Below, piece by piece: positions 26,211 to 34,311 of a stretch of 64,000 nucleotides of DNA (position 1 is the stretch's first letter; every line of letters starts with the position of its first letter). The notes below the pieces were generated by a model that was given only the letters and a program-made list of their open reading frames with translations, searched no databases and was not told the origin of the DNA. A program made the translations under genes and the position numbers. The DNA lies in NCBI GenBank assembly GCA_039586035.1, contig JBDHLD010000007.1, positions 1 to 64,000 of the forward strand, given 5' to 3'. Origin of the DNA: JBDHHQ01 sp039586035 (GTDB taxonomy: Bacteria > Gemmatimonadota > Gemmatimonadetes > Longimicrobiales > Gaopeijiaceae).

Positions 26211-26825
26211 TCAGTTCAAGAACGGCTCGATGCGCTGCGCGAAGGAGTTTCTCGCCCGGTGGAGGCGGCTCTTCACGGTGCCGAGATTGACGCCCGTGAT
26301 CTCCGCGATCTCCTCGTAGCTCTTGCCCTCGAGCTCTCTGAGCCGAAAGACGAGCTGGTGGTGCTCCGGCAGCTTGTTCACGGTATCCTCGACGAGCCGC
26401 TGGAGATAGCGCTTCCGATACAGGTCGTCTGGACGCATGGTGAAGTCCTCGAACTGCAGCGGCCGGTGGTCGTCGTCCCAGTTGTTGGTGAGGCGTTGGA
26501 ACAGGACCAAGGGGCTCCGGGAGCGGTTCCTCAACTCATTCTTCGAGAGGTTGCTGGCGATCGTATAGACCCACGTCGAGAACTTCTTGGAGGTGTCGAA
26601 CCGGTGCAGATGGCGCGTGACCCGGATGAAGGCCTCCTGCACGAGATCCTGTGCACGATCGGAGTCACCCGTCTTGCGCGTGATGAAGTACACGAGCCGA
26701 TCGCGGTACCGGTTGTACAGCTCGTGGAACGCCCCCGGGCGCTCTTCGAGGTGAGCGGTGACCAGCTCCTCGTCGGTGAGAACCTCGAGGGGAGACTGCT
26801 CGATGCAGGTGGTCTGGTTCGTCAC
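26211..26825 (-). CDS. ECF-type RNA polymerase sigma factor
   Basis: 204 residues from GTG 26825, with GAGG six bases upstream; the frame extends much further but without a start site of quality. Region 2 is visible as LYNRYRDRLVYFITRKTGD, then DLVQEAFIRV and FSTWVYTIASNL. Region 4 has LPEHHQLVFRLRELEGKSYEEIAEITGVNLGTVKSRLHRAR. There is no anti-sigma gene adjacent, which is unusual for the classical RpoE groups. A minus-strand AT-rich stretch upstream (about 26945-26985) is a likely promoter region. The gene ends in a strong terminator. Confidence 0.9.
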   Translation of the reverse strand: MTNQTTCIEQSPLEVLTDEELVTAHLEERPGAFHELYNRYRDRLVYFITRKTGDSDRAQDLVQEAFIRVTRHLHRFDTSKKFSTWVYTIASNLSKNELRNRSRSPLVLFQRLTNNWDDDHRPLQFEDFTMRPDDLYRKRYLQRLVEDTVNKLPEHHQLVFRLRELEGKSYEEIAEITGVNLGTVKSRLHRARNSFAQRIEPFLN

Positions 26826-26939
26826 GTCTGCCTCGCGAGATGGTCGTGCGCTAGCTGGCGAACCGGAGACGCGTGCGCTCGCCGCCAGGCCGCCAAGCCT
26901 TTCCTCGAGCACGAACGAACGCGACGACCGCCCTCCCGG

Positions 26940-26990
26940 CGGCCTAATCGCGAATAATTCTCCGTTGTAACGATGAATATGCAACGAACA
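26940..26990 (-). promoter_or_regulatory. AT-rich promoter candidate upstream of the ECF sigma gene
   Basis: On the minus strand TTGCAT is followed after 17 bases by AGAATT within the AT-rich run (CGTTGTAACGATGAATATGCAACG on the plus strand read in two parts around 26965-26985). The region stands out in a window of high GC. It lies between the E1 alpha and ECF sigma genes. Match to consensus is only moderate. Confidence 0.3.
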
Positions 26991-27012
26991 GCGCCGCGTT
27001 TCAAGGTGGTCG

Positions 27013-28131
27013 TCAAACCGGACGGTTCTCCAGCGCCAGCAGGGCTCCACCTTCCGAGATGCCCTCGTACAGGGCATACGCCGCGTCTGGGTCCAGGCCT
27101 TTCGACTCCAATGCCTTTTCGGCCGCCCCTTCCACCTGGCTGACCACCTCGTCCTCCAAGGCCGCCAGGGAGTCGGCGGCGATACCCGATCGCTCCAGGT
27201 AGGCCTCGAACAGCCCGATGGGGTCTCTCCGGCCCCACGTCTGGAACAGCTCAGGGGGAAACGTCTCGCGGGCCTCCCGCTCGTCGTGGGTCGCGTGCCC
27301 GCCCATGCGGAAGGTCTCGGCGACGATGGCCACGGGCCCCTCGCCCCTCCGGCATTGATCCGCAGCCAGCCGCGTGGCCGCGAAGACGTCGAGGACGTTG
27401 TTTCCGTCGCAGCGGAAGCTCGGGATCCCATACATGTCCGGCCAGCGTGCCAACTCACCGGCCCCGTGTTGGGAAAGGCGAGTACCCAGGGCGACCTGGT
27501 TGTTCTGGATTACGAAGACTGCCGGAAGCCCGAGCACGGCGGCCAGGTTCATGCCTTCGTGACACGCCGCGGTCTTGGTCGCGCCGTCGCCGACCCACGT
27601 CAGCGCGACGCGGTCCTCGCCTCTGAGCTGGAAGGACAGAGCCACGCCGGTGACGATGCACACGCTGGTGCCCATGTGGCTGATCGGCTGAATCACACCC
27701 TTGTCGAGGGCTCCCACGTGCAGGTCTCTACCGCCGTTCGGTGCGTCCGCCGTGGCGAGATAGCCACGGAACAGAGAGGCGAGGGACATGCCCATCATGT
27801 GACAGGCGCCTGCATTGCGGATCATGGGGGACACGAGGTCCCGCGCCCGATCCAACGCGGCGACGGCCCCGACCGTGGTGGCCTCCTCCCCCGTTCCCAA
27901 CCACGCCTTCGAGATCACGCCCTGGCGGACCCAGCGCTTGAGCGCGATGTCGTGGAGCCGGGTTCGGAGGAGATCCCGATAGAGGTCTAGCAGATCGTCG
28001 GTGGAGAGCCGGGAGACCACGCCGGCTCGGTCCGTGTCGGCCTGGATGCGCTCAAAGAAGCCGTTCACCAGATCCGGATCGGCGGTCCAGTCGAGGTACT
28101 CCGGTGGGTCGAAGGCCCGATATCGTCTCAT
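27013..28131 (-). CDS. Thiamine-pyrophosphate-dependent 2-oxoacid dehydrogenase E1 alpha subunit
   Basis: 372 residues from ATG 28131 (MRRYRAFDPPEYL). The TPP-binding signature GDGATKTAACHEG with the closing VFVIQNN is complete. LGTGEEATTVGA and PMIRNAG match the branched-chain/pyruvate dehydrogenase alpha family (BkdA1/PdhA/AcoA). Alpha subunits normally need a beta subunit, an E2 and an E3, none of which is adjacent, so the substrate (pyruvate, branched-chain 2-oxoacids or acetoin) stays open. The gene is followed by the ECF sigma factor. Confidence 0.88.
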   Translation of the reverse strand: MRRYRAFDPPEYLDWTADPDLVNGFFERIQADTDRAGVVSRLSTDDLLDLYRDLLRTRLHDIALKRWVRQGVISKAWLGTGEEATTVGAVAALDRARDLVSPMIRNAGACHMMGMSLASLFRGYLATADAPNGGRDLHVGALDKGVIQPISHMGTSVCIVTGVALSFQLRGEDRVALTWVGDGATKTAACHEGMNLAAVLGLPAVFVIQNNQVALGTRLSQHGAGELARWPDMYGIPSFRCDGNNVLDVFAATRLAADQCRRGEGPVAIVAETFRMGGHATHDEREARETFPPELFQTWGRRDPIGLFEAYLERSGIAADSLAALEDEVVSQVEGAAEKALESKGLDPDAAYALYEGISEGGALLALENRPV

Positions 28132-28687
28132 GGTCCGCGGCCAGGGTCGTCGAGTCGTTCGTGACGCGCCGAAGGATATTGAGGCTGGCTCCACCGATCA
28201 ACCGAGCGGAAGGGTGGTGCGGGGTGGATCGAAGCATCGCCGTGGCCAACCGGCGGTCGAGGCGGAGCCAGGCAGGGGTGCGGCCAGGCGAAGCGGCGGG
28301 CGGGCAAAAAAAAGAGAGCGGGGGAGGGCAGAATGGTCTCGGGGCACGAACCAGCCCCCCCATGGCCTCACGAGCACCTTCGGCCCTCGCCCCGCTCTCG
28401 ACAATCCTGGCGGCGGTTCAGGCCGCCAGAACCGGACAGTGTCCGATTGTCACTCGGTATATAATGTCAGCCGCTGACCGTGTCATTCTCAATTTGGTAC
28501 GGTCGAGAAATCGCCTGGCGCCCAACCGGGTCCGTACCGTCGGCTAGCCCTCGCCGGTCTTGGAATCGGGCGTTGCTCCAGCGGCCCGCGGCACCGACAT
28601 TAGCCCCGGCTTCCCCGGATGACACATCCGGGACGTGGGCGAATCTCTCAGGCGTGCGTGACCAGGCGCATCATACATCAGGCAGCC
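28132..28687. other. 556-bp divergent spacer, no gene recognised
   Basis: No frame here looks like a protein. It contains an A-run of eight (about 28307-28314) flanked by GC-rich sequence. It also holds two perfect 13-bp palindromes around a TATAAT hexamer at 28433-28478, listed separately. Promoters for the E1 alpha gene (minus) and the V4R-like gene (plus) should lie here. Confidence 0.45.
28433..28478 (+). promoter_or_regulatory. TATAAT box between two perfect 6-1-6 palindromes (operator-like)
   Basis: CGGACA-G-TGTCCG occupies 28433-28445, TATAAT lies at 28460-28465, and GTCAGC-C-GCTGAC occupies 28466-28478. The palindrome centres are 33 bp apart, about three helical turns. A good -35 hexamer is not evident. 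The pattern would suit a dimeric repressor binding on either side of a -10 box driving the V4R-like gene some 210 bases downstream. Confidence 0.4.
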
Positions 28688-29374
28688 GTGAGCTCGACTT
28701 CTCAATCAGCCGGTCCCCGGGAGGGTCGTCCCGCCATCGCGGCGGTCGTGGCCCTGACCCTTCTGGAGGTGATCCGGAGCCAGGATCGGCCAGACGAGAT
28801 CCTCCAGGACGAGGATCCCACGATCACGATGCCCCGTAGGTTGGGACTCAGCGACGTGATCGACACGCAGATTCGGAGGTACCGGGAAGCGGCCCGACGT
28901 CGACAGAGAGTGACGGAGAACGAGATCGGGGACCTGTTCGCTCTGGTCGTTCGGCGTCCGGACGCCCGCGAGGTCTTCTTCGAGGCGGGCCGGCTCCTCA
29001 CGGGCAAGTTGCCCCGCCGGCCGAAAGCCGGACGGCTGAAGAGGCGGCTGGCGCGCGCCTCGGCCAAACGTCGGGTGCGCAAGCGCCTGAAGGTGCTCTT
29101 CGGGCAGCGGGTGGGCTCGTTCGGGCAGGGTCCGTTCGTGCTGGAAGGCCGGGACCTGATGTTCGCCAGAACCACGCCCAGGGGTGAGGCGTGCGAGTTG
29201 ATCTCCGGGCTCTGCCAGGGGATCGCCGACGGTTACGATGCGGGTCCGGTCCTACTCGTCCACAACGCCTGTCAGGCCCGGGGAGACGCGGGGTGTCGCT
29301 GGGCGCTCTCGCTCGGCCACGGCGACGAGACGCCGGAGCGGGAGGCGGACGCGGGAGCGGCTACGCCGGTGTAG
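28688..29374 (+). CDS. Hypothetical protein with V4R-like C-terminal domain
   Basis: About 228 residues from GTG 28688; the frame is open further upstream and the start is uncertain. The N-terminal part is helical and very basic (RRYREAARRRQRV, RLKRRLARASAKRRVRKRL). The C-terminal part has GEACELISGLCQGIADG and HNACQARGDAGCRW. The pattern C-x-A-x-GD-x-x-C matches the end of V4R (4-vinyl reductase/XylR-type) small-molecule-binding domains, where cysteines may bind metal. It could be a ligand sensor or a chaperone-like protein. It converges on the CoA-binding gene. Confidence 0.5.
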   Translation: MSSTSQSAGPREGRPAIAAVVALTLLEVIRSQDRPDEILQDEDPTITMPRRLGLSDVIDTQIRRYREAARRRQRVTENEIGDLFALVVRRPDAREVFFEAGRLLTGKLPRRPKAGRLKRRLARASAKRRVRKRLKVLFGQRVGSFGQGPFVLEGRDLMFARTTPRGEACELISGLCQGIADGYDAGPVLLVHNACQARGDAGCRWALSLGHGDETPEREADAGAATPV

Positions 29375-29399
29375 CGGCGGGTGGGGCTGCCCCTTACGC

Positions 29400-29882
29400 T
29401 CAGGTGGAGCCGGCCATGGCGTAGGGCCCTGCCAGGGCGCGGTGGACCTTGTAGATGCAGAGGTCCTGGACGACGGTGAGACCCTGCTCCCGTGCTTCCC
29501 TGGCGGCGTCATCGTCTCTGATTCCCTCTTGAAGCCAGATGACGGGGCGCTCGGGCCGCTTCGCCGCCTGGCGGACGACGTCCCCCGCCTCGTCGGACGG
29601 TCGGAACACCAGCACCAGATCCACCGGTTCGGTCACGTCGTCGAGGCTGGCGCGCGCCGGCTTGCCGAGGATCCGCTCTGCAAACGGGTTCACGGGAATC
29701 ACCTCGTAGCCCTTCGCGGCCATGTATGACGGCACGCGCCGGGCGGCCTTCACGGGATCGCGGGAGAGCCCCACCACGGCGATGGTCTCGGTGTCTTCGA
29801 TGATGCGTACCATCGCGTCGGGGCCCGGATTGTCCGGGTCGCTGCTGGCCTCGAGCGTATGCGAGAGCCGGTAGGAGGTCAT
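29400..29882 (-). CDS. CoA-binding (Rossmann) domain protein, YccU family
   Basis: 160 residues from ATG 29882 with GAGGA close upstream. TIAVVGLSRDPVKAARRVPSYM is the nucleotide-binding loop of the CoA_binding_2 family, followed by GYEVIPVNP and PVIWLQEGIRDDDAA. These small proteins resemble the CoA-binding domain of succinyl-CoA synthetase and ADP-forming acyl-CoA synthetases but lack catalytic domains. The cellular role is not known. It is divergent from the HATPase gene. Confidence 0.88.
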   Translation of the reverse strand: MTSYRLSHTLEASSDPDNPGPDAMVRIIEDTETIAVVGLSRDPVKAARRVPSYMAAKGYEVIPVNPFAERILGKPARASLDDVTEPVDLVLVFRPSDEAGDVVRQAAKRPERPVIWLQEGIRDDDAAREAREQGLTVVQDLCIYKVHRALAGPYAMAGST

Positions 29883-30012
29883 GGAATCCTCTAATCCGTC
29901 CAGTACGTGGACCCACAGTATTGCCCTGGGCATACGCCCTCGCCAACATCTTTGTCTCACGGACCCCGCCGGGGATGCGGTATCCTGACGACCTTCTACG
30001 AGTAAAGCAGCC

Positions 30013-30861
30013 GTGACTCCCACAGTGCAGATCCTTCTAATCGTTGCCCTCGTCGCGGTGGCGCTCGCGGGCACTGTCGGTTGGAGGTTGGGCGCCAACG
30101 CCCGAGAGCGGTCCGTGGCGGAACGGCTCGCGGCCTTCGCCCGCGCTCTCAGGGGCCAGTCCGGTGAGGACGAGCTGGCCGGGCTGTCCGGATCGCCGGA
30201 GCTGGCAGACGTGCGGGCGGCTCTGGAGGAGGGATGGATCCGCAGGGGCGAAGAGAAGGAAGAGGCGGTGCGGACCGCGCTCGAGCGCCTGTCGGCGTTC
30301 CTGCAGGTAGCGGTGGAAGGTCCCCTGAACCGGGCGCTTTCTTCTGGAGGGAACCAACTACGCGACGGTGTCGAGGACGCCCTCGGTGCGATCGACGACC
30401 TCGAGTTCTTCCTCGAGGAACCGCCGGAAGGCTCTGGTCCGACCGACGTGCGCGACTCGGTTCGTAGGGTCGTACGAGACTTCGTCGGTTCGTGGGACGT
30501 GCCGGTGCGGGAGCGGCTCCCCGACCGACCGGTGCGGGCGCGCATGAATCCAGACGCTTTCATGGACGCGGTCTTCCTCATCTTGCACAACGCCGCCCGA
30601 TTCGGCGATGGCCAGCCCATCGACGTGACCCTCGCCGAAGACGGGCACGAGGTGCTGGTGAGCATCCGTGATCGGGGCCCCGGGTTTTCCGCGGAAGCGC
30701 TCCTCCGGGCCCTGGATCCCTTCTACAGCACGGCCCCTGGTGGACTCGGGATGGGATTGCCGCACGCACGCCGGCTCATCGAAGGCCAGGGGGGTGTCAT
30801 TCGGTTCCGCAACGCCGAGGCCGGGGGCGCCGAAGTCACGGTAGCCCTTCCCAAGCTCTAG
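30013..30861 (+). CDS. Membrane-anchored histidine-kinase-like ATPase without phospho-acceptor histidine
   Basis: 282 residues from GTG. One membrane helix at the start (ILLIVALVAVALAGTVGWRLG) is followed by a helical linker of about 110 residues. A HATPase_c domain comes last: the N-box-like FLILHNAARFG, the G1 box DRGPGFS, the F-region DPFYST and the G2 box GGLGMGLPHARRLIE. In the helical dimerisation region the place of the H-box reads VAVEGPLNRAL, and no histidine occurs there. It may be a sensor that phosphorylates nothing, an anti-sigma-type kinase or a scaffold. No response regulator is adjacent. Confidence 0.7.
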   Translation: MTPTVQILLIVALVAVALAGTVGWRLGANARERSVAERLAAFARALRGQSGEDELAGLSGSPELADVRAALEEGWIRRGEEKEEAVRTALERLSAFLQVAVEGPLNRALSSGGNQLRDGVEDALGAIDDLEFFLEEPPEGSGPTDVRDSVRRVVRDFVGSWDVPVRERLPDRPVRARMNPDAFMDAVFLILHNAARFGDGQPIDVTLAEDGHEVLVSIRDRGPGFSAEALLRALDPFYSTAPGGLGMGLPHARRLIEGQGGVIRFRNAEAGGAEVTVALPKL

Positions 30862-30901
30862 CAGCCGTTCGAACGCATCATCCCCGCGTAGGGCGCAGAG
30901 C

Positions 30902-31339
30902 TCAAGCGTACCCGTAGACGTGGTAGAGGAGCACGTAGACCGCCAACCCCGTAAGGGAGACGTACAGCCACATGGGGTAGGTCCACCGGGCGAGCCGCCG
31001 ATGCTCCTCGAACCGGTCGCCGAGTGCCAGGAAGAGCAGTCGCAGGATCAGTGGAACGATCACGACGGCGAGCACCATGTGTGTGAAGAGCAGGCCCAGG
31101 TAGATCGTCCGCGCGGCGCCGGTGCCGGCGAAGCGGTGCGTCCCTGTGAGGGAGAAGCGAAGCACGTAGAAGACCAGGAAGAGCGCTGACGCTCCCACCG
31201 CCCCCAGCATGGCGGCACGATGCCGGCTGATCTGTCCCCGGCGGATGAAGAAGAAGCCGGCAACCAGCAGGCACGCGCTGGTTAGGTTCAGCGACGCGTT
31301 GAGCGGCGCCAATAGGTTGCCCAGGGCCTCAGCGTTCAC
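30902..31339 (-). CDS. DUF420 membrane protein (cytochrome oxidase assembly-linked)
   Basis: 145 residues with four membrane segments, from a GTG that overlaps the end of the heme A synthase gene by 11 bp. The DUF420 pattern is clear: NASLNLTSACLLVAGFFFIRRG, HRAAMLGAV, HMVLAVVIVPLIL and HRRLARWTYPMWLYVSLTG, with conserved histidines facing the membrane. The family occurs near cytochrome c oxidase and heme A genes. A role in oxidase assembly or copper/heme handling is inferred from that association. Confidence 0.88.
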   Translation of the reverse strand: MNAEALGNLLAPLNASLNLTSACLLVAGFFFIRRGQISRHRAAMLGAVGASALFLVFYVLRFSLTGTHRFAGTGAARTIYLGLLFTHMVLAVVIVPLILRLLFLALGDRFEEHRRLARWTYPMWLYVSLTGLAVYVLLYHVYGYA

Positions 31340-32285
31340 TCATGCCCTCGGCCGCGAACGACTCGTCTTGGGACCGGACGGCTTCGCCCAGGGACGGGCC
31401 GAGGGACCAGGTCAGGGTTGCCAGGGCCACCAGCAGGGAAAGCACGGACGCAGCCACCAGCGTGTGCAGGGAGACGGGCAGGACCGCCAGCGTAGTATAG
31501 ACCGAGGCGAATCCCAGCCCCACCTGTGCCAACACGCCTACGGCGGCCCAGGCCGCCAGCCGGCGCAGCCGTCGCGACTCGGTGAGCCGTCGGACCTGCA
31601 CGGCCGTCACGAGAACCGCTATGGCCACCAGGTAGCCGAGCATCCGGTGCGAGAAGTGGACCACGATCAGGTGGTTGGTCATCGGCGGCACCACACGGCC
31701 CAGGCACAGCGGGATGTCCGGGCACGCCATGCCGGCTTCCATGTGGCGCACCAGGGCGCCCACGAGCGACTGGGCGAACACCAGCGTCGCGCCCGCGATG
31801 GACCAGCGGCGGATCGCGCCGGCCCGACTCGCATCCCCTTCGAGGGTCGTAGCCGCGCTCGGACCCGTGGCTATGGTCAACACGACCGCCAGCGCCAGAA
31901 ACAGGAAGGCGAGACCCAGGTGGGAAGTCGACACCGCGTCCGGCAGGCGGAGGATGACGGTGAGACCGCCCAGGCCCGCCTGAATCAGCAAGGCCACGAT
32001 CCCCACCACAGCTGCCTTCTTGATCCAGGGCCGATCGGCCTCCGGGCGCCACGACAGCACGGTGGCGAGCACGAAGGCCAGGATCAGGCCTCCCGCCACC
32101 AGGCGATGCAGGTGCTCCCAAAACACGCCGCCGGTCATCTCGGGCATCATCGTACCGAAGCAGGTGGGCCAGTCGGGGCAGGCCAGGGAGGAGCCGGTGG
32201 CGTGAACGACGCTGCCGAGCCAGAGCAGCGCCAGGGTCCAGGCCACCGTCAGAGCAAAGACGCTCGAGTGGAGAGGTCTGTTCAT
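31329..32285 (-). CDS. ctaA: Heme A synthase (CtaA/COX15 family)
   Basis: 318 residues from ATG 32285; an in-frame GTG at 32297 is possible. It oxidises the C8 methyl of heme O to a formyl group to make heme A for aa3-type oxidases. Eight membrane segments are visible, with the two-fold internal repeat typical of the family. The conserved cysteine pairs CPDWPTC and CPDIPLC lie after segments 1 and 5. Histidines in FWEHLHRL, TSHLGLA, HFSHRML and SLHTLVA are the heme ligands. It is translationally coupled to DUF420. Confidence 0.92.
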   Translation of the reverse strand: MNRPLHSSVFALTVAWTLALLWLGSVVHATGSSLACPDWPTCFGTMMPEMTGGVFWEHLHRLVAGGLILAFVLATVLSWRPEADRPWIKKAAVVGIVALLIQAGLGGLTVILRLPDAVSTSHLGLAFLFLALAVVLTIATGPSAATTLEGDASRAGAIRRWSIAGATLVFAQSLVGALVRHMEAGMACPDIPLCLGRVVPPMTNHLIVVHFSHRMLGYLVAIAVLVTAVQVRRLTESRRLRRLAAWAAVGVLAQVGLGFASVYTTLAVLPVSLHTLVAASVLSLLVALATLTWSLGPSLGEAVRSQDESFAAEGMSER

Positions 32286-32519
32286 CGTACCGGGCACGGG
32301 TCGAAAGGTCCGCCGTGCCTACCCGCCAATGGACCGGTGGTGCCTCGATGCCTCCCCCCCGGCGGACCCCATCGGCAGGGGGCGGGGGCGTGCGATTCCG
32401 GCCCCGAGCGGGGTCCCCGCATGGAACCGACGGCGTTCGGATCCTATCTTCCGAGCCGATCCCCCGTCTCGGGCCGGCCGGAGCAGGACCGGGGCGGCCC
32501 TCTCCGGTGACCCGCGCAC

Positions 32520-34301
32520 ATGTCCAAAGAGCAGCTCAGCCCCGCCCGAACCGTCGGCTTCCTGAGGCGGCTGGCCCCCCGGGTCCGGCCATATTGGCGA
32601 GCCCTCCTGGCGGCGGGCGTGCTGATTCTGCTCAGCTCGGGAGTCGGACTGATCTTCCCCCTGATCGTCCGGGAGCTCCTGGACGCCGCCTTCCTGGCCG
32701 GGGACGGCGGGCTGTTGAACCGGATCGCCCTCGGATTGCTGCTGCTCTTCGTGATCCAGTCGTTCCTCAACTTCTCACAGAGCTACCTGACCTCGGCGAC
32801 GGCGGAGCGGGTGGCCGCCGACCTTCGGAAGGACCTCTTCGGGGCGCTCGTCCGGCAGCCGCCGGGCTTCTTCGCGGAGCGGCGGGTGGGGGAGCTGTCG
32901 TCACGCCTCGCTTCGGACACCGGTCTGATCCAAGGGGTGCTCCGCTTCGGCGTTCCCGAGCTCGTGCGGCAGGCGGTGTTCCTCGTGGGCGCTCTCGTCC
33001 TGGTCACGGTCACCCACCCCCGCCTCACGCTGGTCACGCTGACGGCGATCCCCATTGCGGCCCTGGTAGGCTGGCTCCTGGGGCGGCGCGTCCGTCGCCT
33101 CAGCACGGGGATCCAGGACCGGCTGGCGGCGGCCATCGCACGGGCCGATCAGGTGTTCGCGCAGATCCGTACGGTCCAGAGCTTCACGCGTGAGCGATGG
33201 GAAGCCCACGCCTTCGACCGGGAGGTGGACGCGACCAGAGACGCGGGTCTGCAGCGGGCAGTAGCCCGCGCGAGCCTCACCGGAGCGGTTACGTTCGCGG
33301 CTTTCGGCGCCATCGTGCTCGTGCTGTGGGAAGGCGGGCGTCTGGTCCTGGCCGGGGCGCTGACGCCGGGGACGCTGGTGGCATTCCTTCTGTATGCCGT
33401 GACCATCGCCGGCGCGATCACGTCGCTGGCGGGCTTCTGGGGGAATCTGCAGGAAGCCGCCGGAGCGGCACGGCGGATCTTCGAGCTCCTGGATCATCCC
33501 GTGGCGCTGATCGATCCGGAGCACCCGACACCTCTGCCGTCACCACTCGCGGGTGACGTGACCTTCGAGAACGTCACGTTCAGCTATGGTCCGGATCAGC
33601 CGCCGGTGCTGGCTGGAATCGACCTGCACCTGTCTCCTGGCGAGACGGTCGCCCTCGTCGGAAGCTCGGGTGCCGGCAAGACCACGCTCGCTGCGTTGCT
33701 CCCCCGCTTCTACGATGTTGAGGGCGGACGCGTCGCGCTGGACGGCGTCGACGTGCGGGACGTCTCGCTCCGGGCGCTGCGCTCCTGCATCGGCCTGGTG
33801 CCCCAGGAGCCACTCCTCTTTGCCGGCACGGTCCGGGAGAACCTGAGGTACGGGAACCCGGAGAGTACGGACGCGGAGATCGAGACCGCGGCGAGGGCCG
33901 CCCACGCCCACGGGTTCATACAGCAATTCCCCGATGGGTATGAGCAGCTCATCGGCGAGCGAGGGGTGACCGTCAGCGGTGGGCAGCGCCAACGTCTTGC
34001 CATCGCCAGGGTCATGCTGAAGCGACCCGGGGTCCTGATTCTAGACGAGGCGTCGAGCAGTCTGGACGCCGAGAGCGAAGCGCTCGTGCAGGACGCCCTG
34101 GAGCATCTGATGGCCGGGCGCACGACGCTCGTGATCGCCCACCGCCTGTCGACCGTGCTCCGGGCTGACCGGATCCTGGTATTGGAGGGTGGCGAGATCA
34201 CCGACGAAGGAACCCACGGCGAGCTCCTGGTGCGGAGCGAGGTCTACCAGCGCCTCTATCGCCGCCAGTTCGACGACGCGCTGGCGTCGAGGAGCGCCTG
34301 A
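32520..34301 (+). CDS. ABC exporter, fused membrane and ATPase domains (MsbA/LmrA-like)
   Basis: 593 residues. Six membrane helices occupy residues 20-310 (for example RVRPYWRALLAAGVLILLSSG), followed by an ATPase domain. Walker A GSSGAGKTT, the Q-loop LVPQEPLLFAGT, signature VSGGQRQRLAIAR, Walker B VLILDEASSSLD and H-loop VIAHRLS are complete. It exports lipid-linked or hydrophobic substrates as a homodimer, since one half-transporter is encoded. It resembles the bacterial group that includes lipid A flippase MsbA, but the substrate is unknown. It is divergent from ctaA. Confidence 0.9.
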   Translation: MSKEQLSPARTVGFLRRLAPRVRPYWRALLAAGVLILLSSGVGLIFPLIVRELLDAAFLAGDGGLLNRIALGLLLLFVIQSFLNFSQSYLTSATAERVAADLRKDLFGALVRQPPGFFAERRVGELSSRLASDTGLIQGVLRFGVPELVRQAVFLVGALVLVTVTHPRLTLVTLTAIPIAALVGWLLGRRVRRLSTGIQDRLAAAIARADQVFAQIRTVQSFTRERWEAHAFDREVDATRDAGLQRAVARASLTGAVTFAAFGAIVLVLWEGGRLVLAGALTPGTLVAFLLYAVTIAGAITSLAGFWGNLQEAAGAARRIFELLDHPVALIDPEHPTPLPSPLAGDVTFENVTFSYGPDQPPVLAGIDLHLSPGETVALVGSSGAGKTTLAALLPRFYDVEGGRVALDGVDVRDVSLRALRSCIGLVPQEPLLFAGTVRENLRYGNPESTDAEIETAARAAHAHGFIQQFPDGYEQLIGERGVTVSGGQRQRLAIARVMLKRPGVLILDEASSSLDAESEALVQDALEHLMAGRTTLVIAHRLSTVLRADRILVLEGGEITDEGTHGELLVRSEVYQRLYRRQFDDALASRSA

Positions 34302-34311
34302 GCCTCTTCGG

